DNA of 64,000 bases from contig OX453274.1 in assembly GCA_949710005.1 (NCBI GenBank), positions 29,188,940 through 29,252,939 on the forward strand. Reading direction: 5' to 3'. Of this stretch, positions 46,922 through 58,900 are shown piece after piece. Position numbers and translations under genes: made by a program. This DNA is from Ricordea florida. Taxonomy: Eukaryota; Cnidaria; Anthozoa; Corallimorpharia; Ricordeidae. Numbering within the stretch: the first letter of the stretch is position 1; every line of letters begins with the position of its first letter. The notes beneath the pieces were generated by a model, which saw only the letters and a list, made by a program, of their open reading frames with translations, ran no database searches and was not told where the DNA came from.

Positions 46922-49900
46922 TCACGAGCTTCGCGGAAATTTTTCAATTATTCTTTGAAGTCCTCCTTTCGCACCGTCATGCATAAAATCCATCTTGAGC
47001 ACTCCGGTGTAAAGTTGCTTGGCTTCCTTCAACAGACCACTGTCTTCAAACACTCTGCCCAGTAAGTATTTGGCGTGTTTGTTGTAGGGATCATTTTTGA
47101 GGACACAGTTTGCCTCGAATCTGGCGAAGTCCATCTTGCCCTGAAAAAAAATGCATGACATGTATATACTAAATAAAATGAGTGTTATTGGTAGAAAACA
47201 CAAAAAGACAAAACTGGGACCTGCATTATTCAGTGAGACAGGTAACTAAAGAACACGTGTCAAAGTGAGAGGGGGAGGCACCATTGATCAATTTTAGGGA
47301 ATCTCCTAAGGGAGGGGGGGTGCTCAAAGGAGCCTAAAGCAAACGCGACCACGGCAATGCCTAGGAGGACACCAGTAAGTAGGGCTAATTTGTTCAACTT
47401 CTGCATAAATAGCGAAAGGCTTGTTTCAATTGCTTTTGACATATTACTTTCTGTAGAATGTTTCAATTTTTGCTGTTAACAGTTTATTCGTAATTTCTCT
47501 GAGCAATTTTGATGTCGCATACTTTAAACTGAAAACTCTTCTCATTTCACGTTGTTATTTTGGAGTGCAGTTTATTGCTTGGTTCATTACCGCTATTGTT
47601 TGGTGTCGTCTTAGTCGATTTCGTCCGCTTGCGTTGCTTAATTAAGCTCCCCAGTAACCAAATCACAGAGAACGTCAACTAACATTTTTAAGATACAGTT
47701 CTGCTAGTAGAAGGCGACTTTCCAGATCCGAAGGCTTCAAAGTCACTGCTCGTCTAAGATAGTCCTCTGCCTACAAAAAAAAAAATAGATTTTGCATGAA
47801 AGACTACTCACGCACACGTCTCGAAAGTCCCCAGACGCTATGGGACGTTTTCGGGCGCAATAAATTACATTAAAGTTTGCCTGATAACTAAGAAGTTTCT
47901 ACCATAGTTAGTACCCTGTACTAAATATGTTTCTACTCATCGACTTGGCTTGAGAGATGCAGACATTTGCCCTTTAAAAACAAGTTAAAACAACAGCATT
48001 TGTAGAGTAGAGTGACTGCTTCATATTTTTTAGGATTGGCTTATCGGGAATTTTGAGAAACGCGCACTGGGCGATATTTTATTAGGCAACCTTCAAACAC
48101 TGTTCCGTTTCGCATCGTGTGTTAGCAAGGTAAAATCCGCAAGGGAAAGCACACATGTAACCAAGCCTTCAAACTACGCATCCTGGCTTTTCCTGGACTC
48201 GGCGCTGGGCGGTTGCCTGACCGAACCGCCAGGATATACTTCATGTAAGAATGACACATATGCATCCGGGATATAGCATGTATAATATACTGTGGACTGA
48301 TGCATATGTGTCATTCTCAGATGAAGTAATGTATAGACTTCTTTCATGCAAGGTAATGCGATGGAAAACGAAATATTTATGGTAATTGAATTGATATCTA
48401 GCTTTATTTCACTTTTTGTAGCTTCCGACAGGTGGATTGGTCTCAACACTTACAATACCTTTTTGTTTAGTTTATTTGTTTGTTGTTTCGGGGTTTCTTT
48501 AAGGAGGGCTGTGGCAAACATTTTTCCAACTGCCTGAAACGAGAGTGGGTCATTTGGTGAAATGGTCGTCGCCTTTATATAGCGCTCTTCAGCTTCCTAT
48601 AAGGAGACCATAACACAAGATCTGAGTAGTAATTCTCCATAGTGAGTCTCAAACACTTCAGAAACATTCTAGATTGGAGAAAGCAGCATTTGACTGACGT
48701 CGCATCAATGGCTTGATAATTTAAAAAATTCTCGTCATTTGGGAACTTGACAGCGTATAATATTATAAGTAGACGTTGATTTTTGATCAAGACTGGAAGT
48801 TGTCGGACTTGCCTCAACTGATTACAAATAAAGAGTGTACTAGAAAAGAGTTTGTCGTTTACATGCGTTGTGTTTCATAGTATTTGCACTTGTGCTCTTT
48901 TGTGCCTCTGTTTGTCTTTTCATTTCTTAGTATTTGCATGATCTATTGTGTCTGCATTTTCAAAGATCTTTCTCAGTGTTTGCATGGTCTCTTGCGCTGT
49001 TTTCCTCCGTCTTTGGATGGTCAAGTATACATACATACATACATACTTTATTGGCGCGTCCCCAACGGGGCTTTTCAGAGTCAATTTTACATTAAAAACA
49101 ACATAAACGTTTTGCTAAGCCGGAATCCCAACTGGCGGAAGGCAGACCAGTTGGCTATTTACAAGCGTGGCCGATGATGCAGGATATGAAACTCGGGATT
49201 ACCGTATTACATATCCAGGTAGCGATCAGGACGGGAATCGAACCCGGGACCCTGACCAGATTACAAGTCCGGCGCCCTGACCACTTGGCCACGCTGCCTT
49301 CCTTATGTATACACTTGTTTCTCATTGTTCTTGTAGCCTCTTAAGCTCTTTACCTTCCACTTTCCCAGATTTTCTAACACCACGCCATGGAAATGATTCA
49401 ATCGTGGATGGTTTGGTCTGAGTTTCAAGGCTTTCTTGTACTGAATATCTGCTTCATCAAACCTCCCTGTCACTCGTAACAGGTGCGCTAAGTTGGCATT
49501 TCCCTCGGGACTGTTTGGTTTGATTGACAGTGCCTTCATGTAACATTCTTCAGCTTCTTGAGCTCGGCCTGGAAGCAATAATAAAGCAAACTTCAACCAC
49601 TAACAGTAATTGCAAGAGTGACGCTAGAGAAGGAACTGATATGGGGCGTAGTTAGGGGGTCCTGTCCTGGAATGCCCGTGACCTCCCCCCTTTATGAGAC
49701 TAAAATAGAGTAATTTATTTTACGTGGAACCAGGAGCCCATTACCTTGGTGGAACTCAATTCATCTAGGCAGATATTTCGTAGGCATCTCCCTCCCCCAC
49801 CCTCACTGCTCATCCGAAAATATGTCACTTTTAGTAATAGGCGGTGTGGATGTCGGCATGCTTATCTGGTAACTACCCTGGATGTGACACAGTGTGACCC

Positions 49901-52900
49901 CCCTTTGAAAATTCCTAGCTACGTATACGCTGATGTCTCCAATGGTACAAGAATTTGCAACTTTCACTAAACAGAATATCATTGGTTAGAAGAATCATTA
50001 TTTACTCCAACCTTTAGTATGCTTATGTTTTTTTAAATTAATGAAAACTTGAGGGCCCCACTGAAATGTATGCTTACAGATATTCTCATTTTGATTTCTA
50101 ATATCATTATCATTATCATTATCGTTATCACTATCATTATATCAGTGTTACGTCCACTCTGCTTGATGCCCGTGTTAGAACGTCGCATATCCCCAGTATT
50201 TAAAACAGGAGTTGTTGAATGACATTTCCGGAATCCTGATACTGTAGGACCGAGAAGCACCTCCACGTTGATGTAAACAATCAGCTGGTTAAGCACCAAG
50301 CGCTCGAATACAAAAATCCCGCCACCAAAGTTCCCTCAGAGTTTTCTCCTCACTCCACAGCTCTAATACTTTTCTCAAAATCCTTGCTTTCCTAGTAAAG
50401 TAGTTTTCTGGAGTATTGAAAAACCAAATTTGACATCCAACTTTCCCAGCCACTTGTTCAAGGTTTTTGTTACACTATTATTATTATTATTATTATTATT
50501 ATTATCATTGTTGCCATTGTTGTCGCTATTGCTATTGCTACTGTTGTTATTTTTATTACCTAAAAATAATTTATGTTAGTATTATAGTCTTTAATTAGTC
50601 GGGCAACCGACTATAGGTTTACACTCGAGTTTCATCGCAAATCGCAGTCACGTGCAATGGGGAATACCGCAGACACGTAATACGGGCGCAATCTTCTTTC
50701 TACGATGTCGAAGTCGATGGCGAATATGTTGAAAACAAATGGTTTCATCTTTTCTACGCTCAAACATACAGACCCACACACCATTCGCGGTAGACCCACT
50801 CTAAAAGATGGCGTGTGTAATGAGCGCCACTACGTCGTTTACATTGTACACAGCGGTTTCTATCGTCGCGCCTGCGCTTGCACTTCCCATCTGTTCCATG
50901 TGCTCGCTTTTGATGGCTGTTGGATTTCTATTAAACCTACGAGTAAACGCGGTGTTTATCCTTTATTGGCGGAGCGTATATTTCGAACTGAAAATAGCAA
51001 AAGAATCAAATGATTTAGCGAATGTCTCACTTCCCTGCTAGCAGAGGCCTCTTTTCCTTGTATTCAGCGTGCGGGAGAAAAGAGACTCTTTTATCCCGCA
51101 CGCTGAATACAAAGAAAAGAGGCCTCAGCTAGCAGGGAAATGTCTCACTAGAATCAAAGCAGAAATCAAACGAGTTACCAGTGAATAGAAAATGTGGACA
51201 GAGTGACAGAAGAGCATTTGCTGACAAAGACAAGGTGCCTCGCGATGAAACTCGAGGAAACGACAACAAAGATGCCACGTTGGAAACGAGGACCTTGGTA
51301 CCCTTAGCATTTCTTTTTTGGACCACTCCGCACCATAAGTGGTCAACACTCATAACAGCACGTCTACCTGTTGTCCGACTTACGATCTTAGATCGTCTTG
51401 TTATCTTAAAGATTACAGACTTGTGTGCTTTTGTCTCAAATCTGACTGGCGAATTCCAGTTTGAATTTGAATACTAGCAGGATAGTTATTGACAAAGAAA
51501 GAAACAAACAAACCAATAAAACAAAAAACAATAGAACAAAAAATCGATCAAAATGATAAAATAACTAGTAAAAAAGAGGAGAAAAAGAGCTCTGTTACGT
51601 CATCACATCATACCACTGTTCAGAAGAACAAGACCCAAGTTTTCCCAGGCTATGACGTAATGTGGCCTTAGGCGCAAAGCTTCTCGGTAATGCTTTTCAC
51701 AGGACAGCTTGCCCTGGAAAAAAAATAGGAACCAGCATGTTGTTAATATATAGCTTCCACAATGGACAATTTTCTTATTTGCAACGATGCTACTCATTCA
51801 AGATAGAATTTCATTATGTGGATGGTTTCGTGAGAAGGCAAGATTGGCCGACCTTGCCCGCTCAGGATTGTCCGTCTTGTCCATCAAAACGAAATGCTGA
51901 CGGCTTTCATAGATCTTAACTTCTCGGAAACTCTATTCTTAATTGAGAAAAAAAGGCCGTTTTAACGGCAGATCTTATGTAAATTCAATGTAAAATCGCA
52001 GTAAAACACGCAGCAACTGACTTTTCCGCACGGTGCTCGAAAATAAATGAGTTGCCTTTATCTGAACCAAATACAAAACAAGACAACAAAACAAAACTAA
52101 ACAAAACCAAAACAACAAAACAAAACAAAACAAAACCAAAACAACAACAAAAAAACAAAACAAAAAAAGCAAAATTAAAACAAAACAAAAAACAAAACAA
52201 ACAAAATAACAAAACAAAACAAAATAACAAAATAAAAGAAAACAAAAAAAAACAAAAAATGCGAAACAAACAAAACAAAACAAAACAAAATAACAAAAAT
52301 AAAATAAAAATATAACAAAACAAAACAAAATAGCAAAACAAAACAAAACAAAAAAGTAGCATGGTACCTTTTTAGCCAGAGCATTGCCCATCGCCAAATG
52401 TATCTTTGCGTTTTTTGGATTAATCTTCAGTCCTGATCTAGACAACGATTCCTCATCCGTCCAGTCGATGTTGCGGTGCACTGTCTTCGCAACAAACATC
52501 AACAGAAGACTCCAAACAAGAAACTTTCCAAATTTATTGAGACCAAATGACCAATCTATGGACATCCCTGGCATTGTGTTTTGATCAGAATCCTGGTAAT
52601 AATGAAATAATGACAGCAGCGCTAATTGGTTAAATGTTAATGTCAATCTTAGACAAGATAGGGATCTAGCTTTTTAAAGATTAGTTTATTTTCCAGCAAA
52701 ATGAATCTGAATCACTGCGTCTTTTCACCTAATTAAAATGATTTAACGGGAGCAAGGAAAGCTGCATGAATATATGTAACCAATTGTGGCCTAAAGATGA
52801 GGAAAGTTTCACAGCGGAGATGGTGGTTTGATCACAAAATGGTCGTCTTTCGCCATTTTATATTGAATGAAAGAAAAGTCTAAGCGCGATGAGGTGGAAA

Positions 52901-55900
52901 AAGTCTTCTGCCTGCTTGTAAGTTTCGGCTGTAATAACGAACAAATTGGCCCTCTAGCCAAACTACTCAATAATGTTTACAGCCCTCTATTTTCCGGTAT
53001 TTTTTATCAGACGCGAATTGCAAACAAACTTAAATGCCCGCCAGCATCGGAAAGATGTGGTATCAAGGACTGGCAACGCTAACCAGGAAGTAAGCGTTTA
53101 GATAAGTTGCGGTTTTAAACTTAACTTAACCCTTATCCAGGGTTAAGCTTTAAGACTTATCCCCTGTCTAGTCCTTTAGATCATTTAGCGGCTAACTTTG
53201 GTCAAGTGCTAATTCAGGATCGATCGTTAATACTTCGGTCCTGCTTAACCCTGGATTAACTTTTCTCTAGTATTAAATACGGTTTGATCGTAAATTAGCA
53301 TTAGTCCAGCCTAGTTTAAGCATTTTTATTACGTCCATTTTGAAATCACAGGTGATCCATGCAATTTGATTGGCCCATAGCAGTGCATGTGATTTGTGTA
53401 GGTAATCACTTGATTTCGAGTGCAATTTGGGATAAATTAGCATGAGTAAATTTTTCAAAGGCTAACCAAATTGCCCGAGCCCGTAGGGCGAGTGCAATTT
53501 GTAGTCTTTGACAAATTTACTCATGCTAATTTATCCCAAATTGCACGAGACAAATCATGTGATTACTTGTTAATAATATACATGCAAAAATTTAATTTCA
53601 ACTTTCTGCACTCAATTTCAACTTTTTGCTCTCAATTTTAATTTTCCCACTATTTGGGATTAATTGACGTGCCAATGAGCATGCTGGAATTTTTGCATGT
53701 ATATTATTAATCGCACTATCTTAGGCTCTAAATCGCTTCATTTTTTTTCAGCCAATGAGAATAAACTGAATTGAAATGTAAAAAGCGTTTCCGGTTCCTC
53801 TTTTTTGTAAAAAAATCGGCCTCGCTCAAGATCAATAAAATATTGACAGTTGACTGACAAAAATCTCATTTTAGAACTATTTAATTGTTCGATTTCAAAA
53901 CTGGATGAATTTCATGTCGCGCAGTTTTGGTCTGAAATCATACTTGTGATTTCAAATCAAGGGGAGAGTCTTGCTGCACGCTCTTTCGATCTGATTTGAA
54001 ATCACGCGTATGATTTTAGACCTAATAATATACATACAAAAATTTCAGCATGCTCATTGGCTGAGAGCACGTCAATTAATCCCCAAACAGTGCAGAAAAT
54101 TGAAATTGAGTGCAAAAAGGTGAAATTGAGTGCAGAAAGTTGAAATTAAATTTTTGCATGTACATTATTAACAAGTAATCACATGATTTGTCCCGTTCAA
54201 TTTGGGATAAATCAGCGCTCGCAAATTTTTCAAGACGACAAATTGCACTCGCCCTACGGGCTCGTGCAATTTGGTTAGCCTTTGAAAAATTTACTCGTGC
54301 TGATTTATCCCAAATAGCACTCGAATTCATGTGATTACCTATACAAATTGCACTCCACTCAGTGCAATTACCATTATAAATTTGTCACTGCATCAAAGCT
54401 AACTATAATCAAACGACTCAACCCACTTTCTGGTTTGCTTATTATCATTTGTTTAACAAATTATGGAGAACTTACATTAATTGCTTTGGAGTGCCGTCTC
54501 AACAACAGTGACACTCCGAGCGTGGTAAGAACGCAAAATCCCATGCTTGGAATATACAGAACGCGCTCAGCAATGACAAATCCGACCGGAACAAACAGGT
54601 TAGAGGCAGGAAGAAACGGGATCACGATCAAACTCAAAGCCACTGATACCAAGCGCTTTCGGCTGCGCAAAGGGAAAACCAGCTGAAAAAAAAAATTGGA
54701 CCACGAGAATGAGAGAATTCTTCGCCTTTCGGTTTCGTTTTTATGTAGTTATCACTAAGCTAGGGAAAAAGGACACTTCACATTTGCTGTATAAGCGACA
54801 TTTTCAGCAATTGCAATATAGTCTGACAAAAGAATCGACTTACTGTAAAGGGGTGCGGGATTCTAGCTCAAGAGTAAGTTGGCTTATCATAATGATCAAT
54901 ATTTCATTCTAGCATAATAGTATCAGCGTTTTCATTGGCTGGACAATATTTTTACTTACCGGACGCCCTCCCGTGTGGTTCTGGCGTAAATCATTGATAG
55001 AGCTATCATCTTCAGGTAGCAAATTCCTGATAGCGTCAAACCTAAAAATTTCCCAACATTTTCTTGAAGTTGTTAGCCCTGAAAAATAAGCGAAGGGTCT
55101 TTTAAGAAAATCTCACCTCTGTTTCTTAAAAGAGTTTTAATATAGGATCAGAACTGTGGAAACAAGCGAAAACATTCATAAAACCCCTCTTATAAGGGAA
55201 AAAAACCGTGTGATATCTCAGCACCGAGAAGTGAGTTAAAGTACGATGCACAGTGGAGTCTTCTAGACGACATAAGAGTTGCTTGATATGAGATGAAACA
55301 CAAGCATTATACAAAATGGTTAAGGAAAGGAAAGGAAATCTTGAGGAGTCTTGCTTTTAAATGCGATTAAAACAAATGCTTGGGATTTTGCTCCTTGCCT
55401 TTGAGTTAGAAATGGCTTCGAAAATAATCGTTAAGGCCGGGTCCTGTGGTGTTATCTCTACACTTGAAAAGTGGTGCCTTCTTGAATAAATAAGTCAAAT
55501 AGTTTCTAAAGCAACTGGTTTTGTGTCGATGGAAAATTGGGATTAATATCAATATCTGGGCAACAGTGCACCTACCCCTCCCCTAACCCAACATTAACTG
55601 TAACTTTTTGACTTATTATAACTTGATGGGTTAGGGGAAATGTAGACGCACAGTTGCCCAGATTCTTACATTGATCCGGAAATTTGAAACTCGCAAAAAA
55701 ATATTTGATCAAACGAGTTTATAGTTGATAAAGTGAGTTTTACAACAGTAGTATTTAATGTTATCCTGACATCTACGATACTAAATAAATATTCAGCAAT
55801 AATGACGTTATCCAAATCTGAAAACAAAATCTTGATCTCCCATCGTCTCTTCTTTATTCTTTTCAAATTTAGCCCAATCATTTTTTTTCTCAAACAATTT

Positions 55901-58900
55901 GATTGCTCGATAATATCTTTATACATTACTATGAGTATTTAACTGTGTTATATCTATATTATCTAAAAAACGTCCTCCACACAGTCGGCCTAGACTAGCA
56001 AAGCTATTTGCCGACTGTGTGGTTAGATTGTAATTTGTTTTTTAAAAATAAATAAAACTGTTACTGTTACTGTTACTGTTATGTGTGCTTAAATCCTACG
56101 ATGATAAAACTTAGCTTAATCTACTATAATTCAGTTACAGAGCTAAGCTGACTTAAAGGTTTCTAAAGTAAAGATTTCAATAGTTTATAACTGTCCTGAA
56201 TTCTATTTTGTTTCAATTTTCGTGATTCTGTTATCCTTACTGATGATGCCCAGAGGCCACTACATTAGTGCCTCACCATAAATGTACATGCAAACTAAGA
56301 CGACTCCAAAACCCAGCGTGACCACATTACGCATGTCCAACCAGGACTCGATCCGGGATATACTGTCCATGGACCAATCGTAACACAGCGTGCTGGGACA
56401 AAGAATAAGCCAGGAGTTGAAAGCACACAAATAAAAGTAGGTTCTCAATCGTGTGCCAAAGTCGGGGTGGAACAGTGAAGGATTGTCGGACTCGGAAAAA
56501 GGGTGTCCTAAGCCGCCAGAGATAACTGTAATTCTAAAGTAGAGTAAGGTTACAGCTGTAAAGGCGATGACAAAAAGACGTTCAGCGAGTCGCAGAGCCC
56601 ACTTAGGCCACGGTCTATAAAAAAAACACACAAGCAAACAGAATGAGTAATGGTAATAGGAATGAGTGGAGTCCAGTTCGGTCTGGCATCATACGGGTGA
56701 TAAAACAAAATCGGACGACCGCGTAGCGGGAGTGCGATTTGTTTAATCACGAGTATGATTGCCAACCGAATTGGACGACACGAAGTCTTATTACCAATTA
56801 ATCATAACTTTAACAAAATTTGTGATATATAAACTTCTTTTTTTTTTAAATCAAAACAAATGAAATTGAAAGACATTTTTTTGCTAGCAGTGAAAAAAAA
56901 GAGCCATTTAAGCGCGCGAGTGGTGGCTCGTACTGTCCAATAGCTCAGGCATGACGCGTACTGTCCTATTTAACTGTCCTATTAAGGCTGAAATCAGGGC
57001 AGTTGATAGCCAATCAGATTTGAGAATTTTGTTATGATTAGACAGTAAACTGTCTTCTATAAGTAGTATACTCCTTCTCTCAAAAGACGTGATAATTAAC
57101 GGCTTTAATGTGCCCTACTTCTCTAGCAGTCTTATGTATAGTGCAGCAGGTTCTTGAGCCTTACTAGTCGATGGGTTTTACACAACTAATGTTTAAGTAC
57201 AGTTAACTTTACGGTCCCGGAACTCCATCGTTTTAATTCGGTCAGTTATCGAATTTTTGATGTTAGCCCACCAGAAAAGTTAACTTAGAATTGCCTGGCT
57301 TAAGCTTAAAAACAAACTAGACTGTAATTCCCGTTGTAAATATTGCGATCATTGGACGACTTTCCGTGCCTGATAAGTTAACGGGCCTTTCCAAAAACGG
57401 AGCCCGAGGGCGGCCTCTATCACGTTACGCTGGAGGGGTCTAACATTTGGATAGGATTTGCCCCACCCTTCCCCCCTTCGGCCTTTCTTCCTAACTCCTC
57501 CAGAGCAGAAGATTGGGCGATAACTTACACAGGCGGAAATCATCTTCTAAGCTTTCATCTTACCTCAGAAGCTTCGATGGATTGATCACTGCTCCAATAA
57601 ATTGCTCCGCTGTTAAATTGCACACGTAAATTATATCATAGACGACAACCACGCCTAGCACTGTGATTCCTTGTTCTTTGCTGAACAACGCCAAAACACA
57701 CCATAGAACACATGATGCAAGCCAGAAGCGCGAGTATTTTGATGGTGGGTTACCTGTGGCGGTTGTAGTTCCTTCGAATTTGGGGAAGCCTTTCAAATAC
57801 GAGAGGAGCGAAAGTAAAAAGAATGATCCACACAGAAGGTCGGCGCGACCGACAGAGTCTGCAACTGCTTCGGTGTGAATTGGATGGACAGCGAAAAATA
57901 TCCCACATAGCAGAGGCAGTGAATTTGTTGCTGAATTTTGTAATCCACTAAAAAGTCTTGTGCACAGGCAAAAGAATAACACGGAAGCAAACCCGTGGAT
58001 AATTATATTGACTGCGTGATAGCCAATGGGATTCAAGCCGCCGACAAAGAAGTTCCATCGGAAAGTAAGGATGCTGATTGGCCGATACGATTGGTGAGAC
58101 TTGTTACTGTGAAGTGGAACTCCCCAGAAATCATTGAAGAACAAGCTTGAGATCAATGTTGTGGGCCTATATTAAGAATAGTGAAAATCATATCAAGCAA
58201 ACAAGCCAAAATTTAAAACTCGGGTGTGCAGTAGAGTTTTGTATAAGAGAAGGTTTAAATCTTAAATGGGTGTAAATCCACTTGAGCTCTATCCCAAATG
58301 CTGTTGTCTCCTTAGCTACGCTGCTCGCTATCTATTCTGTGTTAGAAAGTGAGTAGAGTGAGTACCCTAACAGTGTGCGCTTGTCAGGAAAATGGTGGCC
58401 GTTTTCTTCGCACAAATTCACAGTAAAATATTATTGGACAGATCTCTTGAACTCATAAGGTAATCGGTTAATTGTAATCTAAGGTAAAGTAGTTTAATGC
58501 TTTTTGCGGCTAAGAGCTACATACTAGGAACAAAGCAATAATAACAAAAAATGATATAGTATCGATTGCAAATGAAAGTAGAGCTATTTTAAGGACAGCA
58601 AAGCCTGGTTCTCACTTTTGAGATAAGCACGAGCATAAGGGAAAGTATTAGCACATTATTTCAAAATGTGGGACCCAGGCTCAAGGCCGAAACAGCTGTC
58701 CATGGCTGCTGGCTTTTAAGCTCAATTTTTTTCATCTTTTTCTGGTAGCAACAGGGTCTTATCCCTTCTACCACTGTCGCCTTGGTGCGCATATGTATGG
58801 CTTTAATTTACCCTTACTACATTTTGATATTAGCATGATTACTACCGACTTATGCGTGCACAGTGCGAGTCACATCGGTGGAGAAACGAGATCGCGGAAT

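Noticed and set aside
49200..49300. A tRNA gene on the minus strand
   Set aside because: It runs directly into a SINE body with a GTAT tail, so it is a SINE head.
51975..52646. Long Phe/Leu/Cys-rich ORF on the minus strand, looking like a membrane protein
   Set aside because: Its middle is the (CAAAA)n tract read backwards; only 52368-52592 is coding, as a TMTC4 exon in that frame.
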